DNA of 64,000 nt from Adiantum capillus-veneris (taxonomy: Eukaryota; Streptophyta; Polypodiopsida; Polypodiales; Pteridaceae): positions 69,338,567 to 69,402,566 of the forward strand of contig CM043970.1 of assembly GCA_014529385.2 (NCBI GenBank), in the 5' to 3' direction. Under the pieces are notes generated by a model, which was given only the letters and a program-made list of their open reading frames with translations, had not been told where the DNA came from and did not search any database. Positions 27,601 to 39,600 of the stretch are shown in pieces (position 1 is the first letter of the stretch; every line of letters starts with the position of its first letter). Made by a program: the position numbers and the translations under genes.

Positions 27601-30600
27601 CCATTTGTCCAAGATAGGCTCCATTGAAACATGACGAGAAGCAAGCTGCACCATGTCTCCAAGATGCTAGGCTCCATCGAAATACATTAAACCCACGATA
27701 TTTCGTAGATGAGGGGTTTACATTCAAGGTCCACCACTTGTCCAAGCTATTATTGCTAGTAGCCTGAGTGGTTTGGTGTCAAGATTCACCACTTTTATTT
27801 AAGAATATGTGGTGTTAAGGTCCACCACTTGTCCAACCTATAAGGCTACATCTTAAAGGTTATTCTTTCTTACTACTTGGAGTGACCATGATAGGTTTTA
27901 CATGGGGTTTGGTTCCAAGGTCCACCACTTGTCCAAGCTAACTCTATTGAAACATAGAGAGAAGCAAAGTCCACCCCTTGTCTAAGCTAGGGTCCATTGA
28001 AACATGGAGAGAAGGATGCTCCACCATTTGTCCAAGGTAGGCTCCATTGAAACATGAGGAGAATCAAGGTGCACCATGTCTCCAAGATGCTAGGCTGCAT
28101 CCAAAAACATTAAACCCACGATATGTCTTAGATGAGGGGTTTACATTCAAGGTCCACACTTGTCCAAGCTATTATGGCTAGTAGCCTGAGTGGTTTGGTC
28201 TCAAGATTCACCACTTTTCCACTCTATGTCATTATATTAAGAATATGCGCGTGTTAAGGTCCACCACTTGTCCAACCTATAAGGCTACATCTTAAAGGTT
28301 ATTCTTTATTACCACTTGGAGTAGTGACCATGATAGGTTTTACATGGGGGTTTGGTTCCAAGGTCCACCACTTGTCCAACCTAACTCTATTGAAACATAG
28401 AGAGAAACAAAGGTCCACCACTTGTCCAAGCTAGGGTCCATTGAAACATGGAGAGAAGGATGCTCCATCATTTGTCAAAGATAGGCTCCATTAAAACATG
28501 ACGAGAAGCAAGCTTCACCATGTCTCCAAGATGCTAGGCTCCATCGAAATACATTAAACCCACGATATTTCGTAGATGAGGGGTTTACATTCAAGGTCCA
28601 CCACTTGTCCAAGCTATTATTGCTAGTAGCCCGAGTGGTTTGGTCTCAAGATTCACCAGTTTTATTAAGAATATGTGGGTGTTAAGGTCCACCACTTGTC
28701 CAACCTATAACGCTACATCTTAAAGGTTATTCTTTATTACCACTTGGAGTGACCATGATAGGTTTTACATGGGGGTTTGGTTCCAAGGTCCACCACTTGT
28801 CCAAGCTAACTCTATTGAAACATAGAGAGAAACAAAGGTCCACAACTTGTCCAAGCTAGGGTCCATTGAAACATGGAGAGAAGGATGCTGCACCATTTGT
28901 CCAAGATAGGATCCATTGAAACATGACGAGAAGCAAGCTGCACCATGTCTCCAAGATGCTAGGCTCCATTGAAATACATTAAACCCACGATATTTCGTAG
29001 ATGAGGGGTTTACATTCAAGGTCCACCACTTGTCCAAGCTATTATTGCTAGTAGCCTGAGTGGTTTGGTCTCAAGATTCACCACTTTTATTAAGAATATG
29101 TGGGTGTTAAGGTCCACCACTTGTCCAACCTATAAGGATACATCTTAAAGGTTATTCTTTCTTACTACTTGGAGTGACCATGATAGGTTTTACATGGGAG
29201 TTTGGTTCCAAGGTCCAACACTTGTCCAAGCTAACTCTATTGAAACATAGAGAGAAGCAAAGGTCCACCCCTTGTCTAAGCTAGGGTGCATTGAAACATG
29301 GAGAGAAGGATGCTCCAACATTTGTCCAAGGTAGGCTCCATTGAAACATGAGGAGAATCAAGGTGCACCATGTCTCCAAGATGCTAGGCTCCATCGAAAA
29401 ACATTAAACCCACGATATGTCGTAGATGAGGGGTTTACATTCAAGGTCCACCACCTTGTCCAAGCTATTATTGCTAGTAGCCTGAGTGGTTTGGTCTCAA
29501 GATTCACCACTTTTTCACTCTATGTCATTATATTAAGAATATGCGCGTGTTAAGGTCCACCACTTGTCCAACCTATAAGGATACATCTTAAAGGTTATTC
29601 TTTATTACCACTTGGAGTGACCATGATAGGTTTTACATGGGGGTTTGCTTCCAAGGTCCACCACTTGTCCAACCTAACTCTATTGAAACATAGAGAGAAA
29701 CAAAGGTCCACCATTTGTCCAAGCTAGGGTCCAGCTAGGGTCCATTGAAACATGGAGAGAAGGATGCTCCACCATTTGTCCAAGATAGGCTCCATTGAAA
29801 CATGACGAGAAGCAAGCTGCACCATGTCTCCAAGATGCTAGGCTCCATCGAAATACATTAAACCCACGATATTTCGTAGATGAGGGGTTTACATTCAAGG
29901 TCCACCACTTGTCCAAGCTATTATTGCTAGTAGCCTGAGTGGTTTGGTCTCAAGATTCACCACTTTTCCACTCTATGTCATTATATTAAGAATATGCGCG
30001 TGTTAAGGTCCACCACTTGTCCAACCTATAAGGCTACATCTTAAAGGTTATTCTTTATTACCACTTGGAGTGACCATGATAGGTTTTACATGGGGGTTTG
30101 GTTCCAAGGTCCACCACTTGTCCAAGCTAACTCTATTGAAACATAGAGAGAAACAAAGGTCCACCACTTGTCCAAGCTAGGGTCCATTGAAACATGGAGA
30201 GAAGGATGCTTTACCATTTGTCCAACATAGGCTCCATTGACACATGACGAGAAGCAAGCTGCACCATGTCTCCAAGATGCTAGGCTCCATCGAAATACAT
30301 TAAATCCACGATATTTCGTAGATGAGGGGTTTACATTCAAGGTCCACCAGTTGTCCAAGCTATTATTGCTAGTAGCCTGAGTGGTTTGGTGTCAAGATTC
30401 ACCACTTTTATTAAGAATATGTGGGTGTTAAGGTCCACCACTTGTCCAACCTATAAGGCTACATCTTAAAGGTTATTCTTTATTACCACTTGGAGTGACC
30501 ATGATAGGTTTTACATGGGGGTTTGCTTCCAAGGTCCACCACTTGTCCAACCTAACTCTATTGAAACATAGAGAGAAACAAAGTTCCACCACTTGTCCAA

Positions 30601-33360
30601 GCTAGGGTCCATTGAAACATGGAGAGAAGGATGCTCCACCATTTGTCCAAGATAGGCTCCATTGAAACATGATGAGAAGCAAGCTGCACCATGTCTCCAA
30701 GATGCTATGCTCCATCGAAATACATTAAACCCACGATATTTCGTAGATGAGGGGTTTACATTCAAGGTTCACCACTTGTCCAAGCTATTATTGCTAGTAG
30801 CCTGAGTGGTTTGGTCTCAAGATTCACCACTTTTATTAAGAATGTGTGGGTGTTAAGGTCCACCACTTGTCCAACCTATAAGGCTACATCTTAAAGGTTA
30901 TTCTTTCTTACTACTTGGAGTGACCATGATAGGTTTTACATGGGGGTTTGGTTCCAAGGTCCACCACTTGTCCAAGCTAACTCTATTGAAACATAGAGAG
31001 AAGCAAAGGTCCACCCCTTGTCTAAGCTAGGGTCCATTGAAACATGGAGAGAAGGATGCTCCACCATTTGTCCAAGGTAGCCTCCATTGAAACATGAGGA
31101 GAAGCAATGTGCACCATGTCTCCAAGATGCTAGGCTCCATCGAAAAACATTAAATCCACGATATGTCGTAGATGAGGGGTGTACATTCAAGGTCCACCAC
31201 TTGTCCAAGCTATTATTGCTAGTAGCCTGAGTGGTTTGGTCTCAAGATTCACCACTTTTCCACTCTATGTCATTATATTAAGAATTTGCAAGTTTAAGGT
31301 CAACCACTTGTCCAACCTATAAGGCTACATCTTAAAGGTTATTCTTTATTACCACTTGGAGTGACCATGATAGGTTTTACATGGGGGTTTGGTTCCAAGG
31401 TCCACCACTTGTCCAACCTAACTCTATTGAAACATAGAGAGAAACAAAGGTCCACCACTTGTCCAAGCTAGGGTCCATTGAAACATGGAGAGAAGGATGC
31501 TCCACCATTTGTCAAAGATAGGCTCCATTGAAACATGACGAGAAGCAAGCTGCACCATGTCTCCAAGATGCTAGGCTCCATCGAAATACATTAAACCCAC
31601 GATATTTCGTAGATGAGGGGTTTACATTCAAGTTCCACCACTTGTCCAAGCTATTATTGCTAGTAGCCTGAGTGGTTTGGTCTCAAGATTCACCACTTTT
31701 ATTAAGAATATGTGGGTGTTAAGGTCCACCACTTGTCCAACCTATAAGGCTACATCTTAAAGGTTATTCTTTCTTACTACTTGGAGTGACCATGATAGGT
31801 TTTACATGGGGTTTTGGTTCCAAGGTCCACCACTTGTCCAAGCTAACTCTATTAAACATAGAGAGAAGCAAAGGTCCACCCCTTGTCTAAGCTAGGGTCC
31901 ATTGAAACATGGAGAGAAGGATGCTCCACCCTTTGTCCAAGGTAGGCTCCATTGAAACATGAGGAGAAGCAAGGTGCACCATGTCTCCAAGATGCTAGGC
32001 TCCATCGAAAAACATTAAACCCACGATATGTCGTAGATGAGGGGTTTACATTCAAGGTCCACACTCGTCCAAGGTATTATTGCTAGTAGCCTGAGTGGTT
32101 TGGTCTCAAGATTCACCACTTTTCCACTCTATGTCATTATATTAAGAATATGCGCGTGTTAAGGTCCACCACTTGTCCAACCTATAAGGCTACATCTTAA
32201 AGGTTATTCTTTATTACCACTTGGAGTGACCATGATAGGTTTTACATGGGGGTTTGGTTCCAAGGTCCACCACTTGTCCAAGCTAACTCTATTGAAACAT
32301 AGAGAGAAAGAAAGGTCAGCCACTTGTCCAAGCTAGGGTCCATTGAAACATGGAGAGAAGGATGCTCCACCATTTGTCCAAGATAGGCTCCATTGAAACA
32401 TGACGAGTAGCAAGCTGCACCATGTCTCCAAGATGCTAGGCTCCATCGAAATACATTAAACCCACGATATTTCGTAGATGAGGGGTTTACATTCAAGGTC
32501 CACCACTTGTCCAAGCTATTATTGCTAGTAGCCTGAGTGGTTTGGTGTCAAGATTCACCACTTTTATTAAGAATATGTGTGTGTTAAGGTCCACCACTTG
32601 TCCAACCTATAAGGCTACATCTTAAAGGTTATTCTTTCTTACTACTTTGAGTGACCATGATAGGTTTTACATGGGGGTTTGGTTCCAAGGTCCACCACTT
32701 GTCCAAGATAACTCTAATGAAAAATAGAGAGAAGCAAAGGTCCACCCCTTGTCTATGCTAGGGTCCATTGAAACATGGAGAGAAGGATGCTACACCATTT
32801 GTCCAAGGTAGGCTCCATTGAAACATGAGGAGAAGCAAGGTGCACCATGTCTCCAAGATGCTAGGCTCCATCGAAAAACATTAAACCCACGATATGTTGT
32901 AGATGAGGGGTTTACATTCAAGGTCCACACTTGGCCAAGCTATTATTGCTAGTAGCCTGAGTGGTTTGGTCTCAAGATTCACCACTTTTCCACTCTATGT
33001 CATTATATTAAGAATATGCGCGTGTTAAGGTCTACCACTTGTCCAACCTATAAGGCTACATCTTAAAGGTTATTCTTTATTACCACTTGGAGTGACCATG
33101 ATAGGTTTTACATGGGGGTTTGGTTCCAAGGTCCACCACTTGTCCAAGCTAACTCTATTGAAACATAGAGAGAAACAAAGGTCCACCACTTGTCCAAGCT
33201 AGGGTCCATTGAAACATGGAGAGAAGGATGCTCCACCATTTGTCCAAGATAGGATCCATTGAAACATGACGAGAAGCAAGCTGCACCATGTCTCCAAGAT
33301 GCTAGGCTCCATCGAAATACATTAAACCCACGATATATCGTAGATGAGGGGTGTACATTC

Positions 33361-33365
33361 AAGGT
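33361..33365. repeat. Target-site duplication, left copy (AAGGT)
   Basis: AAGGT lies immediately before the TGTTAACC start of the 5' LTR and is repeated at 42260-42264 right after the 3' LTR. Removing the element and one copy restores an uninterrupted satellite subunit, so this is a genuine 5-bp duplication. Confidence 0.95.
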
Positions 33366-33658
33366 TGTTAACCCTCATGGCACACGGACACCCATCACCT
33401 ACGATGGACGCGTATTATGTATGATTTAGAGTCAGGTACCGAGCTTGTTGGACCAATAGGGAAAGGTAGAGTGATCGTCGATGAGAGGCGCACTTTAACT
33501 TGGACATTCAAGGGATTAGTTGGTTAAGCATGGGCGCCCAAGTGTGAATGGGGTGAGCTCCTATAAAAGCCAACTAAACCTAATTTTTACTCATTCTCTC
33601 ATTTGTGCAATTGAAGAGTGCTCTTGCTCCATCTCCATCTTCTTCTTCTTCACCTCCT

Positions 33659-33692
<34 letters not shown>

Positions 33693-33943
33693 GGAGAGTG
33701 TGTGTGCGATCGAGCATTACGAAGGCACGACGGCGGTGAAGCGGTTGAGCGTGACACGACTGCAGCTTCTTCTTCATCGCGGCGAGGAATCCACCACGAA
33801 GGCGAGCGTAGAGCGGTGAGTGACACACCCTTTGTTTTCTTGAGCTTGCTAGTTTAGGCTTGTTGTGTGCTTGGAGCCGTTTGTGGCTCGCATACGGTGT
33901 ATTGGCAAGTCCCTTGCTTCGACAGTGCGGCAAGGAGCGCACA
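33366..33943 (+). repeat. 5' LTR
   Basis: This is a 578-bp direct repeat of 41684-42259, starting TG and ending CA. It contains a TATAAAAG box at 33562, a TC-rich stretch and a (GT)n(GA)n microsatellite around 33659-33693 that accounts for the 2-bp length difference between the LTRs. Short ORFs in it are chance readings of the microsatellite. Confidence 0.96.
33562..33569 (+). promoter_or_regulatory. LTR TATA box
   Basis: TATAAAAG sits about 200 bp into the LTR, upstream of pyrimidine-rich sequence. The identical box occurs at 41880-41887 in the 3' LTR. It is the likely core promoter of the genomic RNA, with transcription starting roughly 30 bp downstream. Confidence 0.75.
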
Positions 33944-33947
33944 TTTT

Positions 33948-33966
33948 TGGCGCCGTTGCCGGAGAT
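33948..33966 (+). other. Primer-binding site, tRNA-Asp
   Basis: TGGCGCCGTTGCCGGAGAT starts four bases after the LTR end and matches the complement of the 3' end of plant tRNA-Asp(GTC) with one mismatch, judged from memory of the tRNA. The same primer choice is common in Athila/Tat-type plant gypsy elements. Confidence 0.88.
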
Positions 33967-34029
33967 ATGCCCTACACTAAGCTCGGTTAGCACTTTACGC
34001 TTCCTTGTGGTGCAATTTCTATCATAGGA

Positions 34030-34378
34030 AAGGCGGGGAAGAGGTGTGTGGAGATTTCTGTTTTTTGCGTTTTCTGCAATTGCTGTCAAATTTCAATTTC
34101 TGCTATTGTCTGTGTTTTTTCAATTTCTGCAATTTCTGCATTTTCAAGTTCGGCGTTTTCAATTTCTGCAATTTTTTGCAATTTCTGCGTTTTTGCTGCA
34201 TTTTCTGCAATTTCTGCGTTTTTTCCGCATTTTCTGCAATTTTTGCATTTCTGCGTTTTTTTCAATTTCTGTATTTTCTGCATCAACAGAAAAAAAAATT
34301 TAAAAAAAATCTGAAAAAAAAAAGTTTTTTGAGAAAAAAAATAAAAATAAAATAAAAAATCCAGAAATTAAAAACGCG
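34030..34378 (+). repeat. Low-complexity leader: T-rich then A-rich
   Basis: From about 34050 to 34280 the leader consists of degenerate TTTCTGCAATT units. It is followed directly by A-rich sequence to 34378. The junction contains TTTTCTG-CATCAA-CAGAAAA, a 7-bp hairpin that the flanking T and A tracts could extend. The Phe/Cys-rich ORFs in several frames here are products of composition and not proteins. Confidence 0.8.
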
Positions 34379-34470
34379 AGTGAGTGGGCGGCGATATTTT
34401 TCGAAAATAAAAAACGTGACTCTTAAAACGGACGGGTTGGTTTGTATAAAAGATAGATCGGGATCATTTT

Positions 34471-34508
34471 CCCAAGCCCAAGCCCAAGCCCAAGCCCAAG
34501 CCCAGGCC
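34471..34508 (+). repeat. (CCCAAG)n hexanucleotide repeat
   Basis: About six tandem CCCAAG units in the 5' leader of the retrotransposon. No coding role is apparent. Confidence 0.9.
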
Positions 34509-34890
34509 TCAGTCCTCAGTCTTATGATATATACTAGACTCACTTTTATATATATACCCTACTCCCTCAAGAGAGAATGAGAGCATGTGGGACAAGTCCT
34601 CCACTCTCCTCCTTTCTCTTCCCACTTGCACCCTTAGACTTTCTAGTTTGGGCCTAGTTCCCTACTGGAAATTGACAGTTTTAGGGATTCCGAGGGCATA
34701 GAGTGACCAAACGGAGTGCTGTAAAGCACGGCACGACCCTCTGACCGATACGCTCGTTTCGAGCTATCACACGGCCCATTCCACGACACGCTCTAAAAAA
34801 TCTAGCAAAAAAACAAACAAAAAACACACTAAAAACTAGTCACAAGGCCTCCTAGAGCAGCTTTTTGACACCTTAGGGTATCAAAAGCAC
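34509..34890 (+). other. Retrotransposon 5' leader, no ORF
   Basis: This is the remaining untranslated leader between the hexanucleotide repeat and the first Gag ATG. It contains short A-rich stretches and no conserved domain that I recognise. Confidence 0.6.
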
Positions 34891-35424
34891 ATGCACTTAC
34901 GCTCTGGGCGGGTGCTAGAACACGATCATATTGAGGGTGCCTCTGTTCATACGGACACCAATTACCCATCCACGATAAGCTCTAGACCCTCAGCGGGGAC
35001 ACAAGGTAGCACCACCCAAGACCCTAAAATAGCCGCTAGTGATTCCTCCTCCGACTCAGAAATCATGGAAGCATACCCTACCCAAAACACTGAGAGAGAA
35101 GGTCATGCACCTCCCGAAGCTCCACAGCCTAGTACTAGTATGTTTAGCCGTTTCATGGAAACATTAGGTAGAGCTACTCGCTCGGAACCTGATGCAGATG
35201 AAGCACGCGAAGGGGGTGGGGAAGTGGAATCTCCTTTCACATCGCACGTGGACCCCACACCCCCAAAGAGTGTCCATGTGGATATCCTACCAACTTCTTA
35301 CCAAGAAGGCCCTGTTGAGCTGCCTCCTTCAGAAGTTCCCTCTAGAGTACCGTTGGTGCAAGTAAAACCACGGGGAGCAACATTGCTTCTACCTCACAAG
35401 AAACCGTTAACACGTCGACTCTAG
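34891..35424 (+). CDS. gag: Gag N-terminal ORF (177 aa)
   Basis: The ORF opens at an ATG 947 bp after the 5' LTR and begins MHLRSGRVLE. This resembles the start of the Gag of the second gypsy element in this window (MNLKCGRVLG at 59745, minus strand), which supports the start choice. The product is acidic, rich in Ser, Pro and Thr, and looks disordered. It stops with TAG at 35422. A second frame, open from about 35346, continues Gag, so the two reading frames overlap by roughly 80 nt. Either an indel has broken Gag here or the shift is a programmed frameshift; the other breaks downstream favour decay. Its role would be part of the virus-like particle. Confidence 0.75.
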   Translation: MHLRSGRVLEHDHIEGASVHTDTNYPSTISSRPSAGTQGSTTQDPKIAASDSSSDSEIMEAYPTQNTEREGHAPPEAPQPSTSMFSRFMETLGRATRSEPDADEAREGGGEVESPFTSHVDPTPPKSVHVDILPTSYQEGPVELPPSEVPSRVPLVQVKPRGATLLLPHKKPLTRRL

Positions 35425-36563
35425 AAGGATTGTTCATTAATGATCATTGGACATACGACCTCCACACTGAGGTGTTGACGGATCTACACTCTGGCCACGC
35501 CTACCATGTAGGATGGATAGAGATTGTACAATCCACCTCTAGTGCCACGAGCATCGAAGATCAACAGAAAATGATCTGTAATGTTATCCATGGCATTATT
35601 CAATCAGAAAGGCAAAACCGAGGGGTAAATATACTCTCAACTGGCCCCATGAGATTTCTGGATACGAGCAAGGCTCAACAGCCTACTCTATCTCAAATGG
35701 AGACTCCTCTAATGAGCCCCATGGACCCATCTTACGTCATTTCACCTGGGGTCTCTATGCAATCTGAGCCTCCGAGCGAAAACTTTAGCTTCCCTAACTT
35801 GGCTCAACCCTCTATCAAGGAAAACACAGTGCTCACTCCAGGGATAAGCCTGACAGAGAATGTACCGATGACATCTACGGTTAGCGCAGTGCCACTACCT
35901 AGTGTCGTAGTACCTAATATGGGGCCTCGACCATATGTGCCTCTAGCCCCTTATGCACACATGGCCCCCACACCTCCAATTGTACCACTTGCTTATGCTC
36001 CTCGAGTGCCGCTCCCTAGCTCTTATCCGAGTGGACCTATGCCCGGTTATGTTCCATATCCTGCATCATCTACACATATGCCAAGACCGGTACCCGTTCC
36101 TCTCCCACATATGATTCCAAGAGTACCTCCACCGGCCCTGCCTCCTCACATAGGTGACTTGGCAGCGTTTGCTCAAACCATAGGTCGATCTATCGCGGAA
36201 AATATGCGTCATGCATCTGATAGAGAGCCTAGAAGTAAGGCAGTACAAATTGCCAAACTCACGCAAAAATTCAATGGGGATGAAGATGCTAGGAAACACA
36301 TTGAAGTGTTTGAACAAGTATGTGATTCCTTAGGGGAACGCAACGAACTACATAAGTGCAATGCCTTAAGCTTGACATTAAGTGGGAAGGCTGGAGATTG
36401 GTATAGGACCCTAAGGGTGGACGAGAAAACAATCTACCCTACCCTTCGAAGGTTGTTTCTAAAGGAGTACATACGAGAAGGTGTGCTTTGGGGTGTAGCA
36501 TCTCAGCTACAGAAGGCCGAACGTAAGGAAGGAGAGTCAGTAAGGGACTTCATTAGTCGTTAA
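35346..36563 (+). pseudogene. gag: Gag middle part with capsid-like retrotransposon gag domain
   Basis: This frame is open from about 35346 to the TAA at 36561 and has no ATG at its start, so it is a continuation and not an independent gene. The first ~100 residues contain FINDHWTYDL; a long Pro/Met-rich linker follows. From about 36230 (KAVQIAKLTQKFNGDEDARKH) there is a typical plant Retrotrans_gag domain: the FNGDED motif, ALSLTLSGKAGDWYRTL, and ESVRDFISR at the end. The gag domain continues in two other frames between 36562 and about 36690, so two indels interrupt it. The domain would build the particle shell that packages element RNA. Confidence 0.8.
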
Positions 36564-36636
36564 AGCACTTAAACTCTCGTTGCCCTGTAAATGAGCGCTT
36601 CAACAATAACCAACTGCTTGATCGATTCATCGAGGG

Positions 36637-39600
36637 TTGAGGAATGAAGGAATCTATAATGGACTAGTGATTAGAGGTATCACAACCTGGGAAGATGTCA
36701 CTGCCAATGCAATCCAATTAGAGGACAACTTGATGATAGCAGGCATGAGGGTGTCTACCGACACGAGATCCACTAGCTCACAAGCCATTGAGTATGAGCC
36801 CATGACTGCAAAGCCCATTGCCAATGAGCCAAAGGTATTTGAGACATTCTTGACAGACCTCACCAAGGCAATCCAAGAGTCTCTTAAGGATAATCGACCC
36901 CCTCAAAATAGTCACATGTATCCAAGAAGGGAGCAACAATGGTGTTCCATTTGCTTAGGTCCACATAGCACTAGTGAGTGCCCTACGTTTAGAGTAAAAT
37001 TTAATGGAACTTGCAATGCATGTGGTAGGTATGGTCACCAAGCTAAGGATTGTTTAATGATCAAACGTATGATGGCAAATAGACCATCTGTAGCCTGGAC
37101 GGATGCGCCTCGAGCTCCTGTATTGATGCCTACTCCACCTGTTGAGCAACTACCGCAACCCATGGTCCCTAGATCTCAAAATGTTGTACAAGCTACACCG
37201 CTACCACCTCCTGTGCTAGGACCGCAGCCCCCGCATCCAAGAGTCGCCCCTATGAACCAAGTGGGTTGCGAGCCATCAAACGCTTATGCAGATGGTTGTG
37301 AGGAGGAAATAGACACTAGTATTGCCTACGGACTTGATACATTGGAAGAATGTCCTATATACTACATGGAAGATTGTTGGGGACAAGTCAAGCCGGTTTA
37401 TCAAGCTGCTGCTCTTGCATCCAGAGGTCAAAATATCAACACCCAGGCTAGGAGGCCACCTCTTCAATGCTACGAGTGTGGTGGACCACATCGAGTAGCG
37501 GAGTGCCCTATTAGGCTGCAAAAGAATGCTGCACAGATGCAAATGAATCAAGGGAGCACGTCTGCAATGCCAATACTCACATGTAATCGTTGTGGCATAG
37601 ATCACTTGATTGCCCAATGCCCCTATAACCCAAATGCACCTAAAATCACACCCCTGAATTTGGTCGAAATTGCTAGTGTGACATCGCCAATGCCACCCGT
37701 TGCACCTGCTTATGCGATTACACGGTCCATGCTTCAAGGGCCAGGACATATCCTCGAAGAGAGAGATACCGCATCAATTATCCAAGCAAAGAAAAAGAAG
37801 ACACGAAGGAAGAAGTCGCAGAATACGGAAAATTCAAAGCCAAGTTCCAAAACAAACATAGGAACAGGAGATGACCCCGTGTATATGAATGACCTCGAGG
37901 ATGATTCAGATTCAGTCGAGACAATGGAGACTAGAACCAATACCACAAAGGGAAAGACCGACAAGGAAAACCGTAACATGGGACCAAATGAAAACCGAAT
38001 GAGAGAAAACCATAAAGAGCCTCTGAAAACACCACAAGTGTTTCCAAATCCAATCCAAGACCCCCAAGATAAACCGCAGGGGCAAAAAGGGAAAAATCGT
38101 AAAAAGAAGATTGGGACGTACCCAAACCCGGTAGACGAGATCAAGCAGGTGAAACAACTAAGAGGTTTAGTGGAGGAGACTCAAAGGAAACTAGAACCAG
38201 AACCCATGCATATCAAAATTCATGACACAGTGTTTCCCACGCAAGTTCATCCACCCCACATGAACCATAGACCGTTAGCCATATCTAGTATCATCCAAGA
38301 AGGGAGTGAGGACAGGACATCAGAAAGTGAGCATACACCCTTCTTGTTGGAAAGGATGTTTAACGAAGGAATACCTGATCCCATTGAGGAATATGAGATT
38401 CCATCCTCACCAGTTCCTAGTCAAGGACCTACACCCTGCAAAACGCCAATGAATGTTGCCAAACTAGTGGACTTCATGTCTTCTGAGGTCCGAACCACGA
38501 TCATAGCAAAGCTGTATGGAGATCCTGAGTTATTCCTTGCACTTCGAGCATTCCTTAACGGAGAGCTACGAACGGGATTACCGCAGTTTGCGCAACCAAA
38601 TAGGCCTGACTCGATTATGATTGATGAGGAAAATCATGTGCAATCACTTGACTTAGATGGACACGAGTCTGTGATCGAGGTACCCATTAACGAATTAGGC
38701 CAGTATTTTGAAGGCGACGAGTCTAATGCGACCCTACCCATCACTACCAAGGGATTAACTATAAAGGGAATTCTTGATGGTGGTGCAGGAGTTAGCATCG
38801 TTACAAAAGATTGTTGGGAATCCATGGGAAAACCCCGCCTCAGTGTTACTAACATTGTGGTAAAGATGGCAAATGGTACCATAGCCAAACCTATGGGGAT
38901 GCTCAAGGATCTTAAGATCAAAGTTCTAGGACACAAGGTACGACATACGTTCATTGTAATGGATTTCTCTAAACACCTTATGTCATATGAAATGATTTTA
39001 GGACGACCATTCATGAGGGAAGCACAAATGGTTCACGATTGGTCTAAAAATCATGTCTATTTGCAATTCCAAGACTCTGTCCTTAGAGTGGATTTGGTGA
39101 CTGGTAAGGTACACCCCTTAGGGAGTAAAACCATTATTGATCATCGCTCTGACACCACAGTTCACTCGACCCCACTACAATATTGTTACACTTGTAAGAA
39201 GGATACAGACATTGGCCAAGATTCTCCTTATATGGATATCCTACCTGGTATGACGGAATCAGACAATGTGGATTGGGTCCACCTAGCATCAACCATAGAC
39301 ACTTGGGGAAATAGGGGGACGACCTGGGTAACACTTGAGGGGAATGAAATGCCTATACCCTTAAATATGCTACAAGCAATGCATATCGCTTCCGACAAGA
39401 CTCATCCTAATGTAACGAAGAAAACATACAAGTGGGTCCCTAAAGCTTCTTTAGTGACCATAACTAGTGCTAAAAAGCAGAAGCCTTGTAAGAAACGTAC
39501 CACTCACTCCAAGAAAAGTAAGAAAATGTTGCGATGGATCCCTAAACGACTATTGGAAGCCCAAGGCTACTATCAAGGAAATGATCAAATCTGGGTGCCA

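Larger units (their letters stand above)
1..33365 (+). repeat. Satellite array of ~867-bp dimers (425 + 442 bp monomers)
   Basis: The whole stretch is head-to-tail copies of one unit, all in the same orientation, about 38 dimers. Two monomer types alternate. One has TTTTATTAAGAATATGTGGG and usually TTTATTACC or TTTCTTACTACTTGG; the other has an additional CCACTCTATGTCATTATA before TTAAGAATATGCGCGTG. That 18-bp indel explains the length difference. Within a monomer the motif GGTCCACCACTTGTCCAA or a diverged form recurs about every 50 bp. Copies differ mostly by a few substitutions and one-base indels, indicating recent homogenisation. The dimer order is irregular before about 2.8 kb and the copies are unusually noisy from 17.1 to 21.3 kb. 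I see no gene in it. A centromeric or heterochromatic location is possible but not shown by the sequence. Confidence 0.97.

Noticed and set aside
137-33362. Dozens of near-identical 60-90 codon antisense ORFs (MDKWWTLNVNP..., MVEHPSLHVSM...)
   Set aside because: They are readings of the satellite, whose core is stop-free in all three reverse frames. Copies are frame-disrupted freely by indels and have no start or promoter context.
1-33365. CRISPR array
   Set aside because: The repeats are contiguous ~50-bp units without unique spacers, in plant DNA with no cas genes.
1-33365. CENP-B-box-like site in the satellite
   Set aside because: I found no convincing match to the box, and plants do not rely on it; centromere identity cannot be judged from sequence alone.
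33580-34089. 169-codon antisense ORF across the 5' LTR
   Set aside because: It runs through the LTR microsatellite and the primer site on the wrong strand; no domain.
34005-34355. Phe/Cys-rich ORFs in several frames
   Set aside because: Produced by the T-rich low-complexity leader.
37276-38157. Antisense ORFs of 81-157 codons opposite gag-pro
   Set aside because: Shadows of the gag-pro frame; no independent domain.
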